Of a stretch of 64,000 nucleotides of DNA, positions 42,029 through 49,721 are shown piece by piece. Each line of letters starts with the position of its first letter. The first letter of the stretch is position 1. Source of the stretch: Gammaproteobacteria bacterium (GTDB lineage: Bacteria > Pseudomonadota > Gammaproteobacteria > GCA-001735895); the NCBI GenBank assembly GCA_030066085.1, contig JASJCI010000001.1:212468-276467 (forward strand). The letters run 5' to 3'. The notes beneath the pieces are model-generated. The model made no database searches, had not been told where the DNA came from, and saw only the letters and a program-made list of their open reading frames with translations. The translations under genes and the position numbers were made by a program.

Positions 42029-42619
42029 ATGCAAACCGTCGAATTCACCCGCATGCAGGACGGTACTCGCGAAGAGTACGAGTTTCTCGACCGTATGGAG
42101 GAGGAATACGCGACCGGGCTCGTGGATCGCATCATCGATCACCTGCGACGACTCGAGCACAGTATCTCGGGCTACCGCATCAGTCGTCTCGAGCACTGCC
42201 TGCAGGGCGCAACCCGGGCAGTTCGTGCCGGTGAATCGGACGAGTATGTCGTCGCGGTGCTGCTGCACGACATCGGCGACGAACTGGCGACCTTTTCGCA
42301 CAGCGAAATGGCGGCCGCGATCCTGCGTCCCTTCGTCTCCGAGCGGCTGTACTGGATCGTAAAACACCACGGTGTTTTCCAGATGTACTATTACGCCCAC
42401 CACTGCGGCGGCGACCGTAACGCCCGCGAACGCTATCGCGACCACGCCTGGTACCAGGACGCGATCGACTTCTGCCACAACTACGATCAGAACTGTTTCG
42501 ACCCGGACTACGACAGCGAATCGCTGGAGTTTTTCGACCCGATCCTGCGCCGGGTTATCGCCCGGCCCAGGTTCGACGATCCCGAACAGGTCGCGCGTTA
42601 CGGCGAGTCGGCCGACTAG
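42029..42619 (+). CDS. HD-domain protein, candidate mixed-valent diiron oxygenase (PhnZ/TmpB-like)
   Basis: A 196-residue HD-fold protein. Potential metal ligands are H56 (RLEHCLQG), H80-D81 (LLHDIGDE), H91, H113/H114 (VKHHG) and D153. This H...HD...H...H...D pattern is shared by HD phosphohydrolases and by the diiron oxygenases PhnZ, TmpB and myo-inositol oxygenase. Its place behind a methyltransferase and an N-methyl dehydrogenase favours a catabolic oxygenase, for example on a trimethylammonium compound. It is 51 bases after the previous gene and converges with the GGDEF-EAL gene with a four-base overlap. A hydrolase role remains possible. Confidence 0.8.
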   Translation: MQTVEFTRMQDGTREEYEFLDRMEEEYATGLVDRIIDHLRRLEHSISGYRISRLEHCLQGATRAVRAGESDEYVVAVLLHDIGDELATFSHSEMAAAILRPFVSERLYWIVKHHGVFQMYYYAHHCGGDRNARERYRDHAWYQDAIDFCHNYDQNCFDPDYDSESLEFFDPILRRVIARPRFDDPEQVARYGESAD

Positions 42620-45144
42620 GACTTGTCGCCGGTGTCGACCGGGGTTGGCCGGGCGATGCCGTAACCCTGGCTGTAATCCACACCGATATCGCGCACGGCC
42701 TCCAGGCACTCGTCCGTCTCGACGAACTCGGCTATCGTGCGTTTGCCCATGACGTGACCGATGTCGTTGATCGACTTGACCAGTTCGAAGTTGATCCGGT
42801 CGTCGACCATGTCGCGCACGAAGAAACCGTCGATCTTGAGAAAATCGACCGGCAGGGTTTTCAGGTAGGCGAACGAGGACAGGCCGCTGCCGAAATCGTC
42901 GAGCGCGAAAAAACAGCCCCGCTCGCGCATCTGGTCGATAAAATAGGTCGCGCGCGACAGGTTGGCAATGGCCGCGGTCTCGGTGATCTCGAAGCACACC
43001 CGGCCAGGCTCGGTGCCGTGCGACTCGATTTCGCCGCTGACGAACTTGAGAAACTTCTCGTCGGCAATCGACATGCCGGACAGGTTGACCGTCAGGCGCA
43101 TGTCCGGGTTGCGCGCCAGCCAGTTCAGCGAGTTGCGCACGACCCAGCTGTCGAGTTGCGTGACGAGGTTGTAGCGTTCCGCCGCGGGCATGAACAGATC
43201 GGGCAGTATCGGGAAACCGTCTTCGTCGATCATGCGCACGAGCACCTCGCTGAAGTCACCCTGCTGCGCGAGCTCGGGATTGAGCGTGTGGATCGGCTGG
43301 TGATAGAGCACGAAGCGCTCCTCGTCGAAAGCATGCGTGATATCGACGATGCGCTGCATTTCCTGGTGGCGCTGGGCCAGTTCGAAATTATCGGCGCTGT
43401 AAACGTGGATGCGATTGCGGCCGGCGTCCTTGGCGGCATAACAGGCGGCATCGGCCGAGCGCATGACGTTGGCGATGTTACCGCTGGTAAAGTCGATCGG
43501 GATTACGCCGATACTGGCGCCGAGACGGAAATTACGCCCGGCCCAGATGAAACGAAACTTGTCGATGCCGTCGCGTACGTTTTCCGCCACGCGGTTGGCC
43601 TGTTCGAGCGAACAGCGTTCCAGCAACAGGCCGAACTCGTCGCCGCCGAGACGGGCGATGGTATCGCGTTTGCGCACGATGTCCTTCAGCAGGGCCGAAA
43701 TCTGGCGCAGCAGTTCGTCACCGGCATCGTGTCCGCAGGTATCGTTGACGACCTTGAACTGGTCGAGATCGATGTAACACAGGGCGTGTTCGCCCTCGTC
43801 CTCGCGGCAGCTCTTGATCACCCGCGCGAGGCGCAGCTCGAACTCGCGTCGATTGACCAGGCCGGTCAAGGGGTCGTGCGAGGCCTGGTAATTGAGCTGC
43901 TGCGACAGCAGGTGCGACTCGGTAATATCGATGCCGGTACCGCGGTAACCGGCAAACCTGCCGTTATCGTCGAATTTCGGTTTGCCACTGACGCGCACCA
44001 TCAACTCCGACCCGTCGTGGCGCGGAAACGCGTATTCGAAGTTGGAAAAGGGTTCGTGCGCGGCCAGCCGGGCATAGAGCTGGCGCCAGCGCTCGGACTT
44101 GAAGTTACTGCCGGGCGAAATTTCCTCGCGGGTCTTGCCGAGAATCTGCTCGACCGGGGTGTGCTCGTGATCGGGATACTTGCCCGACAGGTAGGTATAG
44201 CGAAGCTCCGCATCCTGCTCCCAGAACCAGTCCGCACCGGTTTCGGCAAAATCGCGCAAGCGTTCTTCGCTCTGGCGCAGGGCCAGCTCGATCGCCTGCT
44301 GCGCGGTGGTATCGCGCGCATGCACGATCACGCTGCCATCGCCGTCCTCGCCGCCGAGGCACTTGCGATTGACGTGCAGGGTGCGAACCGACCCGTCCTT
44401 GTGGCGGAACCGATAGGTGCCGGCGATGATGCGCCCGGGGTAATCTCGTGCCTGCTGCATCGCGCGCTCGATCTTTGCGCGATCCTCGGGCAGCGCATGT
44501 TCCCCGACGATACCGGAACCGAGCTCTTCGACCGTGTAGCCGAGCACCCGGCTGACCGCACGGTTGAGAAACCGCATCTGGTTATTGTGGTCGACGATAC
44601 AGACGATATCGCTGACGTTGTCGATGATGGTGCGGAAGCGGGTCTCGCTGTCGCGCAACTGTTTACGTGCCGCCGCCGATTCGCTGATATCGAAGCCGAC
44701 ACCGCGGTAGCCGAGGAAAACCCCTTTCTCGTCCAGCGCCGGTCGGCCGCAAAGCCGCAACACCCGACCCGACTCCTCGGTCAGTGTCAGCGACGCGGAA
44801 AAACCATCGGCAGCCTTGAGCGCGGCGTTGGCGCGAACCCAGTCCGCGTCATCGGTTACCCTGGATGCGAGCGCTTCGTGCAGGGTGCGGCCGATGATCT
44901 TCGCTTGCGGCAGGCCGGTGGCTTTTTCGAAGGCCCCCGAGAGATAGGTAAAGCGCAGGCCGGCATCCATTTCCCAGAACCAGTCGGCAGCGCCGATCGC
45001 CACGTCGCTGAAGCGAAAAAGCTGCGGTTCGATACCGCCGCCGGGACGCGGTGGCGAACTGGATTTCGCCCGCTCGACGGCGGGCCGAATATCGATGGGC
45101 CCCTTGTTGCTCACTTGATCACTTGTTGTTATCCCGGGCGGCAA
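42616..45144 (-). CDS. PAS-GGDEF-EAL c-di-GMP signalling protein
   Basis: An 842-residue cytoplasmic sensor with three PAS domains in series (about 45-165, 165-290, 290-415; each with WFWE or similar PAS start), a GGDEF domain (about 425-585) with intact LGGDEFG, and an EAL domain (about 595-835). The EAL signature reads EVL (SEVLVRMID), but the remaining acidic and basic catalytic positions are kept: VNLSG, EITET, DDFGSG, LKIDG and AEFVET. It may therefore both make and degrade c-di-GMP. No membrane segment is seen. The start is a TTG with GAGG just upstream; GTG at 45114 is an alternative. Confidence 0.92.
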   Translation of the reverse strand: MPPGITTSDQVSNKGPIDIRPAVERAKSSSPPRPGGGIEPQLFRFSDVAIGAADWFWEMDAGLRFTYLSGAFEKATGLPQAKIIGRTLHEALASRVTDDADWVRANAALKAADGFSASLTLTEESGRVLRLCGRPALDEKGVFLGYRGVGFDISESAAARKQLRDSETRFRTIIDNVSDIVCIVDHNNQMRFLNRAVSRVLGYTVEELGSGIVGEHALPEDRAKIERAMQQARDYPGRIIAGTYRFRHKDGSVRTLHVNRKCLGGEDGDGSVIVHARDTTAQQAIELALRQSEERLRDFAETGADWFWEQDAELRYTYLSGKYPDHEHTPVEQILGKTREEISPGSNFKSERWRQLYARLAAHEPFSNFEYAFPRHDGSELMVRVSGKPKFDDNGRFAGYRGTGIDITESHLLSQQLNYQASHDPLTGLVNRREFELRLARVIKSCREDEGEHALCYIDLDQFKVVNDTCGHDAGDELLRQISALLKDIVRKRDTIARLGGDEFGLLLERCSLEQANRVAENVRDGIDKFRFIWAGRNFRLGASIGVIPIDFTSGNIANVMRSADAACYAAKDAGRNRIHVYSADNFELAQRHQEMQRIVDITHAFDEERFVLYHQPIHTLNPELAQQGDFSEVLVRMIDEDGFPILPDLFMPAAERYNLVTQLDSWVVRNSLNWLARNPDMRLTVNLSGMSIADEKFLKFVSGEIESHGTEPGRVCFEITETAAIANLSRATYFIDQMRERGCFFALDDFGSGLSSFAYLKTLPVDFLKIDGFFVRDMVDDRINFELVKSINDIGHVMGKRTIAEFVETDECLEAVRDIGVDYSQGYGIARPTPVDTGDKS

Positions 45145-45282
45145 TCAGCCTCGCCCGAATCGCGCAAACCTGCTAGTTTATTGGCTTCGACGAAGAAGTC
45201 TAGCGCCATAGTCTACCAGCGCTGTACTCTGCCCGCGATAGCGGTAGACTGGCAACCTTAACCAGCAACGAGGATTCGCAAC

Positions 45283-46461
45283 TTGCTGCACGCCAAGCTC
45301 AGCCACCAGGACAATGCCGGGGTACACCCGGCGGGGACGTACCCGGCATCACTCGATGCCCTGTTCGGCCAGCAAGCGGCCGAGGCGGCCTGGCGCGAAA
45401 TTTCTTCCTGGCCCGACTACAGTCCGACCCCGCTGCTCGAGTTACCCGAGCTGGCGACCGAGGCCGGAATTGGCCGGCTCTGGTACAAGGACGAGTCGCA
45501 GCGCTTTTCTCTCAGGAGTTTCAAGGCCCTGGGCGGCGCTTACGCCGTCCTGCGACTGCTGCAGGACATCGTGGCCGACAGGACCGGTAAACGACCCGAC
45601 CTCGAAACCTTTCGCAGCGGTGCCTGCGCGGAGTTGATCGCCGATACCGTGATCAGCTGCGCAACCGACGGCAATCACGGTCGTTCGGTGGCCTGGGGCT
45701 GCCAGCAGTGCGGCTGTCGCTGCGTGATCTATATTCATCGCGACGTGTCCGCTTACCGTGAACAGGCCATGGCCGCGTTCGGCGCGGAGGTAGTGCGCAT
45801 CGATGGCAATTACGACGACTCGGTGCGGCTCGCGGACGAGGACGCAAAGCGCTACGGCCGCATCATCGTCTCCGATACCAGTTACCCCGGCTACATGGAT
45901 ATTCCGCGCGACGTCATGCACGGCTACAGCGTCATGCTGCGCGAGGCGGTGCAACAACTGGCCGGGGAAATACCGACGCATGTCTTCATCCAGGGCGGCG
46001 TCGGTGGCCTCGCCGCGTCCGTGTGCGCCTATTTCTGGCAGACCTGGGGCGCACAGCGACCACGCTTCATCGTGGTCGAGCCCGAACAGGCCAACTGCCT
46101 GCAGCAGTCCGCGCGGGCCGGCGAAGCGGTCGTCGTGCACGGCGACCTGGAAACGCTGATGGCGGGACTGGCCTGCGGCGAGGTATCGGCACTGGCCTGG
46201 CCGATACTGGAAGCCGGCGCCGATGATTTCATGACCCTCGGCGAAGCCGCGGTGGCACCCGCGATGCGCCTGCTGCACGATCGCGAACCGTCGATCGAGG
46301 CCGGCGAATCGGCGGTCGCGGGTATTGCCGCCGCGCTGATTGCAAGTGCGGACCCCGCGCTTGCGCAGCGCCTGCAACTCGACTCGCGCAGCCGCGTCTT
46401 CGTCATCGGCACGGAGGGCGCAACCGACCCCGAGGTATACCAGGAGCTGGTCGGCACGTGA
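45283..46461 (+). CDS. dpaL: Diaminopropionate ammonia-lyase
   Basis: A 392-residue fold-type II PLP enzyme that splits 2,3-diaminopropionate (both D and L in E. coli) into pyruvate and two ammonia. The PLP lysine is K81 in SFKALGGAYA; D129 in TDGNHGRSVAWG matches the catalytic aspartate of the E. coli enzyme; a glycine-rich phosphate loop QGGVGGLAASV follows. The TTG start has GAGG upstream. The stop overlaps the M24 peptidase start (GTGA), so the two form an operon. Its ability to use D-isomers fits the D-amino acid theme of the region. Confidence 0.9.
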   Translation: MLHAKLSHQDNAGVHPAGTYPASLDALFGQQAAEAAWREISSWPDYSPTPLLELPELATEAGIGRLWYKDESQRFSLRSFKALGGAYAVLRLLQDIVADRTGKRPDLETFRSGACAELIADTVISCATDGNHGRSVAWGCQQCGCRCVIYIHRDVSAYREQAMAAFGAEVVRIDGNYDDSVRLADEDAKRYGRIIVSDTSYPGYMDIPRDVMHGYSVMLREAVQQLAGEIPTHVFIQGGVGGLAASVCAYFWQTWGAQRPRFIVVEPEQANCLQQSARAGEAVVVHGDLETLMAGLACGEVSALAWPILEAGADDFMTLGEAAVAPAMRLLHDREPSIEAGESAVAGIAAALIASADPALAQRLQLDSRSRVFVIGTEGATDPEVYQELVGT

Positions 46462-47630
46462 CCCTGCAGCCGCCGCCGCGGGGTTTCGAAACCCGCGAAT
46501 TCGAAGCGCGCTGCGAGCGTGCGCAGGCCATGATGCGCGCGCTGCAGGTCGACGCCCTGCTGCTGACCACCGAACCGCAGGTACGCTATTTCAGCGGATT
46601 TCTGACCCAGTTCTGGCAAAGCCCGACGCGGCCCTGGTTCATGCTGTTACCGCTCGAGGGCAAACCGGTTGCGGTTATTCCAACCATCGGTGTCGAAGGC
46701 ATGGAAAATACCTGGCTCGAAGACATCCGCAGCTGGTCTTCACCGGATCCCGCGGACGACGGTATTACCCTGCTGGGCACGACCATCGACGAACTGCCGC
46801 GGCGCTTTGGCAGCATCGGCGCGACCCTCGGCGTCGAGAGTCACCTGCGCATGCCGGCGCGTGACTTCGAACGGCTGCGCAATCTTACCCGGGGTCTCGC
46901 ATGGATCGATTGCAGCGAACTGATGCTGCGCCTGTGTGCGCTCAAGTCGCCCGCCGAGGTTGCCAAGATTCGGCATGCCTGTCTGCTGGTCTCGGACAGC
47001 TTCGATGCGCTGCCGCATTTCGCCGCCAGCGGCATGAGCGAGCGCGATATCGTGCGCGCGATGCGTATCGATTTGCTGCAGCGCGGCGCCGACCTCAGCC
47101 CATATATGGTGGCCGCTTCCGGACCCGACGGTTACGGCGATATCATCATGGGTCCGCGCGATCGCCGACTTTCTGCCGGCGATGTTCTGATCATCGATAC
47201 CGGCACGGTCTACGATGGATATTTTTCGGATTTCGATCGCAACTTTGCCTTCGTCAGTGCGTCCAAGCTGGCGCTGGAAGCTTACCGGACGATTCACGCC
47301 AGCACCGACGCCGGCCTTGCAAGTGTGCGCCCCGGCACTCGCGCCTGCGACGTCTGGGCCGCGATGTGGCAGGTACTCGAAGCCGGCGGTGCGCAGGGTA
47401 ACTCGGTCGGCCGCATGGGCCACGGGCTGGGTTCGCAGTTGACCGAATGGCCGTCGCTATCGCCACTGGACGAAACCACGCTCGAAGCCGGCATGGTCAT
47501 CACCCTGGAACCGGGCATGAGCTACCGCGAGAACACGATGATGGTGCACGAGGAAAACCTGCTGGTGACCGAGGACGGCGCCGAACTGCTGAGCCGGCGC
47601 GCGCCCCCCGAGCTGCCGATAATCGACTAG
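46458..47630 (+). CDS. M24-family metallopeptidase (Xaa-Pro dipeptidase/creatinase-like)
   Basis: A 390-residue pita-bread-fold protein. The N-terminal creatinase-like domain (1-150) precedes the M24 domain, where the dinuclear metal ligands are visible: D in IIDTGTVYDG, D in YFSDFDRNF, H in MGHGLGSQLTE, E in LEPGMSY and E in VHEENLLVT. It may be a proline dipeptidase or act on a non-peptide amide, as creatinase and ectoine hydrolase (DoeA) do. Overlap with dpaL by four bases suggests it releases a substrate for that enzyme. The specific substrate is unknown. Confidence 0.9.
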   Translation: MTLQPPPRGFETREFEARCERAQAMMRALQVDALLLTTEPQVRYFSGFLTQFWQSPTRPWFMLLPLEGKPVAVIPTIGVEGMENTWLEDIRSWSSPDPADDGITLLGTTIDELPRRFGSIGATLGVESHLRMPARDFERLRNLTRGLAWIDCSELMLRLCALKSPAEVAKIRHACLLVSDSFDALPHFAASGMSERDIVRAMRIDLLQRGADLSPYMVAASGPDGYGDIIMGPRDRRLSAGDVLIIDTGTVYDGYFSDFDRNFAFVSASKLALEAYRTIHASTDAGLASVRPGTRACDVWAAMWQVLEAGGAQGNSVGRMGHGLGSQLTEWPSLSPLDETTLEAGMVITLEPGMSYRENTMMVHEENLLVTEDGAELLSRRAPPELPIID

Positions 47631-47641
47631 AATCCCGACCG

Positions 47642-48151
47642 ATGATCAGTTTCCTGACCCAATTGAGCCAACAGCGTCGCTTCTGGGCCGCGCTGGTTGC
47701 GATCGGCATCGCCCTGGAGCTTGCGGCGCTGTACTACCAGTACGTGCTCGATGAATGGCCCTGCGTTATCTGTATCCATATTCGGATCTGGATCGCCGGC
47801 TTCGTGCTGCTCGGTATCGTCGCGCTGTGCCTGCCGCCCTCGCGCTGGAGCAGCCGGATTTTTCACGGCCTCAACCTGCTATTGATGATCGGCCTGCTGG
47901 AGCGCAGCTGGCAGGTGCTCGCGATCGAGCGTGGCTGGGTATTCGGCGATTGCTCGATGGATCTCGGCATGCCGGACTGGTTTGCGCTGGATCGCTGGCT
48001 ACCCGCGCTGTTCGAGGTACAGACGACCTGCGGCTATACGCCGCTGATCCTGCTGAACATCTCCATGGCCGAGGTCCTGTTCGCTTTCGCGCTCCTGGCG
48101 GGCATGACGGCGCTGACCCTGTTCGCGTCGAGCTGGTCGACAGCTCGCTGA
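47642..48151 (+). CDS. dsbB: Disulfide bond formation protein DsbB
   Basis: A 169-residue inner-membrane quinone reductase with four hydrophobic segments. The two essential cysteine pairs are at C41/C44 (WPCVICI) and C104/C130 (GDCSMD, TTCGYTP), the same numbers as in E. coli DsbB. It reoxidises DsbA and passes electrons to ubiquinone. The ATG at 47642 gives the normal N-terminus. It lies 11 bases after the M24 gene and could be read through from it. Confidence 0.92.
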   Translation: MISFLTQLSQQRRFWAALVAIGIALELAALYYQYVLDEWPCVICIHIRIWIAGFVLLGIVALCLPPSRWSSRIFHGLNLLLMIGLLERSWQVLAIERGWVFGDCSMDLGMPDWFALDRWLPALFEVQTTCGYTPLILLNISMAEVLFAFALLAGMTALTLFASSWSTAR

Positions 48152-48199
48152 CCACAGCACCGCCGCGGCGCAGGGACCCGCAATTCCGCTGCCGCCGCT

Positions 48200-48799
48200 T
48201 CAGCCGGGCAGTGCGTCGCGCAGACGCGACTCGTTGAGTTCGAGCCACAACAGCGCGATCAGGGTAGCCGACGAGCGAATCTTGCCCTGTCGGACCCAGG
48301 CATAGGCTTCTTCGGCATCGACCGGCAGCACCCGGATATCCTCGTTTTCGTGCGCCAGGCCGTGTATGCCGCCAACCCCCTCGCTGTCGACGATACCGCA
48401 GAACAGGCTGCAGTGTTCGGTAGTTCCGCCCGGACTGACGTAGTAGCGGCTGATAGTTTCGAGCTGCTGGATCCGGCAGCCCGCCTCCTCTATCGTCTCG
48501 CGCCGGGCAACCTCGGCTTCGCCCTCGCCGTCCTCGATTACGCCGGCAACACATTCGATCAGCCAGGGACCCTCGGCATCCGCCAGCGCACCGGCGCGAA
48601 ACTGCTCGATCAGGATGACCTTGCGTCGACGCGGATCGTAGGGCAAAACCGCCACCACGACGCCGCGCTCGAAGATTTCACGCGTAAACACGTCGCTGTG
48701 CCCGCCGGCGAACAGCTCGTGCGACAGGTGATACTCGTCGAGGCGGAAATACTTCTCGTACAGGGTAAGGTGGCGATCGAGTTTCCAGCGGTACTTCAT
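48200..48799 (-). CDS. nudF: ADP-ribose pyrophosphatase NudF-like
   Basis: A 199-residue Nudix hydrolase of the ADP-ribose pyrophosphatase group. The Nudix box is AGVIEDGEGEAEVARRETIE followed by EAGC, with a proline-containing segment downstream (YYVSPGGTTEHCSLFCG) used to tell ADPRases. The ATG at 48799 overlaps the kdsB stop (ATGA), and the longer upstream frame lies inside kdsB. In E. coli NudF it cleaves ADP-ribose to AMP and ribose 5-phosphate. Confidence 0.9.
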   Translation of the reverse strand: MKYRWKLDRHLTLYEKYFRLDEYHLSHELFAGGHSDVFTREIFERGVVVAVLPYDPRRRKVILIEQFRAGALADAEGPWLIECVAGVIEDGEGEAEVARRETIEEAGCRIQQLETISRYYVSPGGTTEHCSLFCGIVDSEGVGGIHGLAHENEDIRVLPVDAEEAYAWVRQGKIRSSATLIALLWLELNESRLRDALPG

Positions 48800-49533
48800 C
48801 GCTGCGCCCGCAGCCTGCCGGCAACCTGCGCGAGGTCGGCCTCGGTGTCGATACCGGGTCCGGGCGCTGCGCGCGCGACCGCGGTATGAATGCTGTAGCC
48901 GTGATACAGCGCCCGCAGCTGCTCCAGTGACTCGCTGATTTCCAGCGCGCACTGCGGCAGTTCGCTGAAACGACGCAGGAAGCCGGCCCGGTAGGCATAC
49001 AGGCCGATGTGGCCGCAATACTCGGCCTCCGAATCTTCACGCGTAAAGGGTATGGCCGCGCGGCTGAAGTAGAGCGCGCGGCCGCTATGATCGTGTACCA
49101 GCTTGACCTGGTTCGGATCGCGCGCCTGCTCGGCGCTTACGGGCTTGTGCAGCGTGGCCATGTCACAGCGGCTGCGCTGCAGGTTTTCGGCGACCTGGAC
49201 CAGGTTCACCGCCGGCATCAGGGGTTCGTCACCCTGCAGGTTGACGACCACGCGATCATCGCTCCAGCGCAGCGTATCGACGACTTCGACGATGCGGTCG
49301 GTACCACTGCGATGCCCGCAATCGGTCATGATCGCGCGGCCACCGAATTGCTCGATCGCGGCGCATATGCGCTGATCATCGGTGGCAACGATCACGTCGC
49401 CGGCGCCCGCTGCCGTGGCGGCCCGATATACCCATTCGATCATCGGCCGACCGTCGATTTCGCGCAGGGGTTTACCGGGCAGACGTTCCGATGCGTAGCG
49501 CGCCGGAATGACGATTGCGAATTCGACGCTCAT
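48796..49533 (-). CDS. kdsB: 3-deoxy-manno-octulosonate cytidylyltransferase
   Basis: A 245-residue CMP-Kdo synthetase that activates Kdo with CTP for lipopolysaccharide inner-core assembly. [19 protein letters not shown] at the start, VIVATDD and [12 protein letters not shown] are the characteristic motifs, and the length is normal. It overlaps nudF and the Trm112-like gene by four bases each, in the usual lpxK-Trm112-kdsB order of gammaproteobacteria. Confidence 0.95.
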   Translation of the reverse strand: MSVEFAIVIPARYASERLPGKPLREIDGRPMIEWVYRAATAAGAGDVIVATDDQRICAAIEQFGGRAIMTDCGHRSGTDRIVEVVDTLRWSDDRVVVNLQGDEPLMPAVNLVQVAENLQRSRCDMATLHKPVSAEQARDPNQVKLVHDHSGRALYFSRAAIPFTREDSEAEYCGHIGLYAYRAGFLRRFSELPQCALEISESLEQLRALYHGYSIHTAVARAAPGPGIDTEADLAQVAGRLRAQR

Positions 49534-49721
49534 TTATTGAGCGATTCCACCTCGTCGCTGCTGAGTTCGCGCGCCTCTTCCGGCAACATGACCGGTATAC
49601 CGTCGCGAATCGGGTACGCCAGGCGCGCGGCGCGACAGATCAGTTCCTGGTTCTTCTTGTCGTAGATCAACGGCCCCTTGGTGACCGGATCGACGAGGAT
49701 ATCGAGCAGGTGTTTATCCAT
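49530..49721 (-). CDS. Trm112-family small protein (YcaR-like)
   Basis: A 63-residue UPF0434/YcaR protein related to Trm112, with the opening [20 protein letters not shown] and [18 protein letters not shown]. The family's zinc cysteines are mostly lost here: only the cysteine in ELICRAARL remains. Its conserved place between lpxK and kdsB suggests a link to envelope biogenesis or a regulatory role; no activity is known. It overlaps the fused lpxK gene by eight bases. Confidence 0.9.
   Translation of the reverse strand: MDKHLLDILVDPVTKGPLIYDKKNQELICRAARLAYPIRDGIPVMLPEEARELSSDEVESLNK

Noticed and set aside
42754..45261. An 835-codon open frame on the plus strand opposite the PAS-GGDEF-EAL gene
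   Set aside because: The minus-strand product has complete PAS, GGDEF and EAL domains; the antisense product has no recognisable domain.
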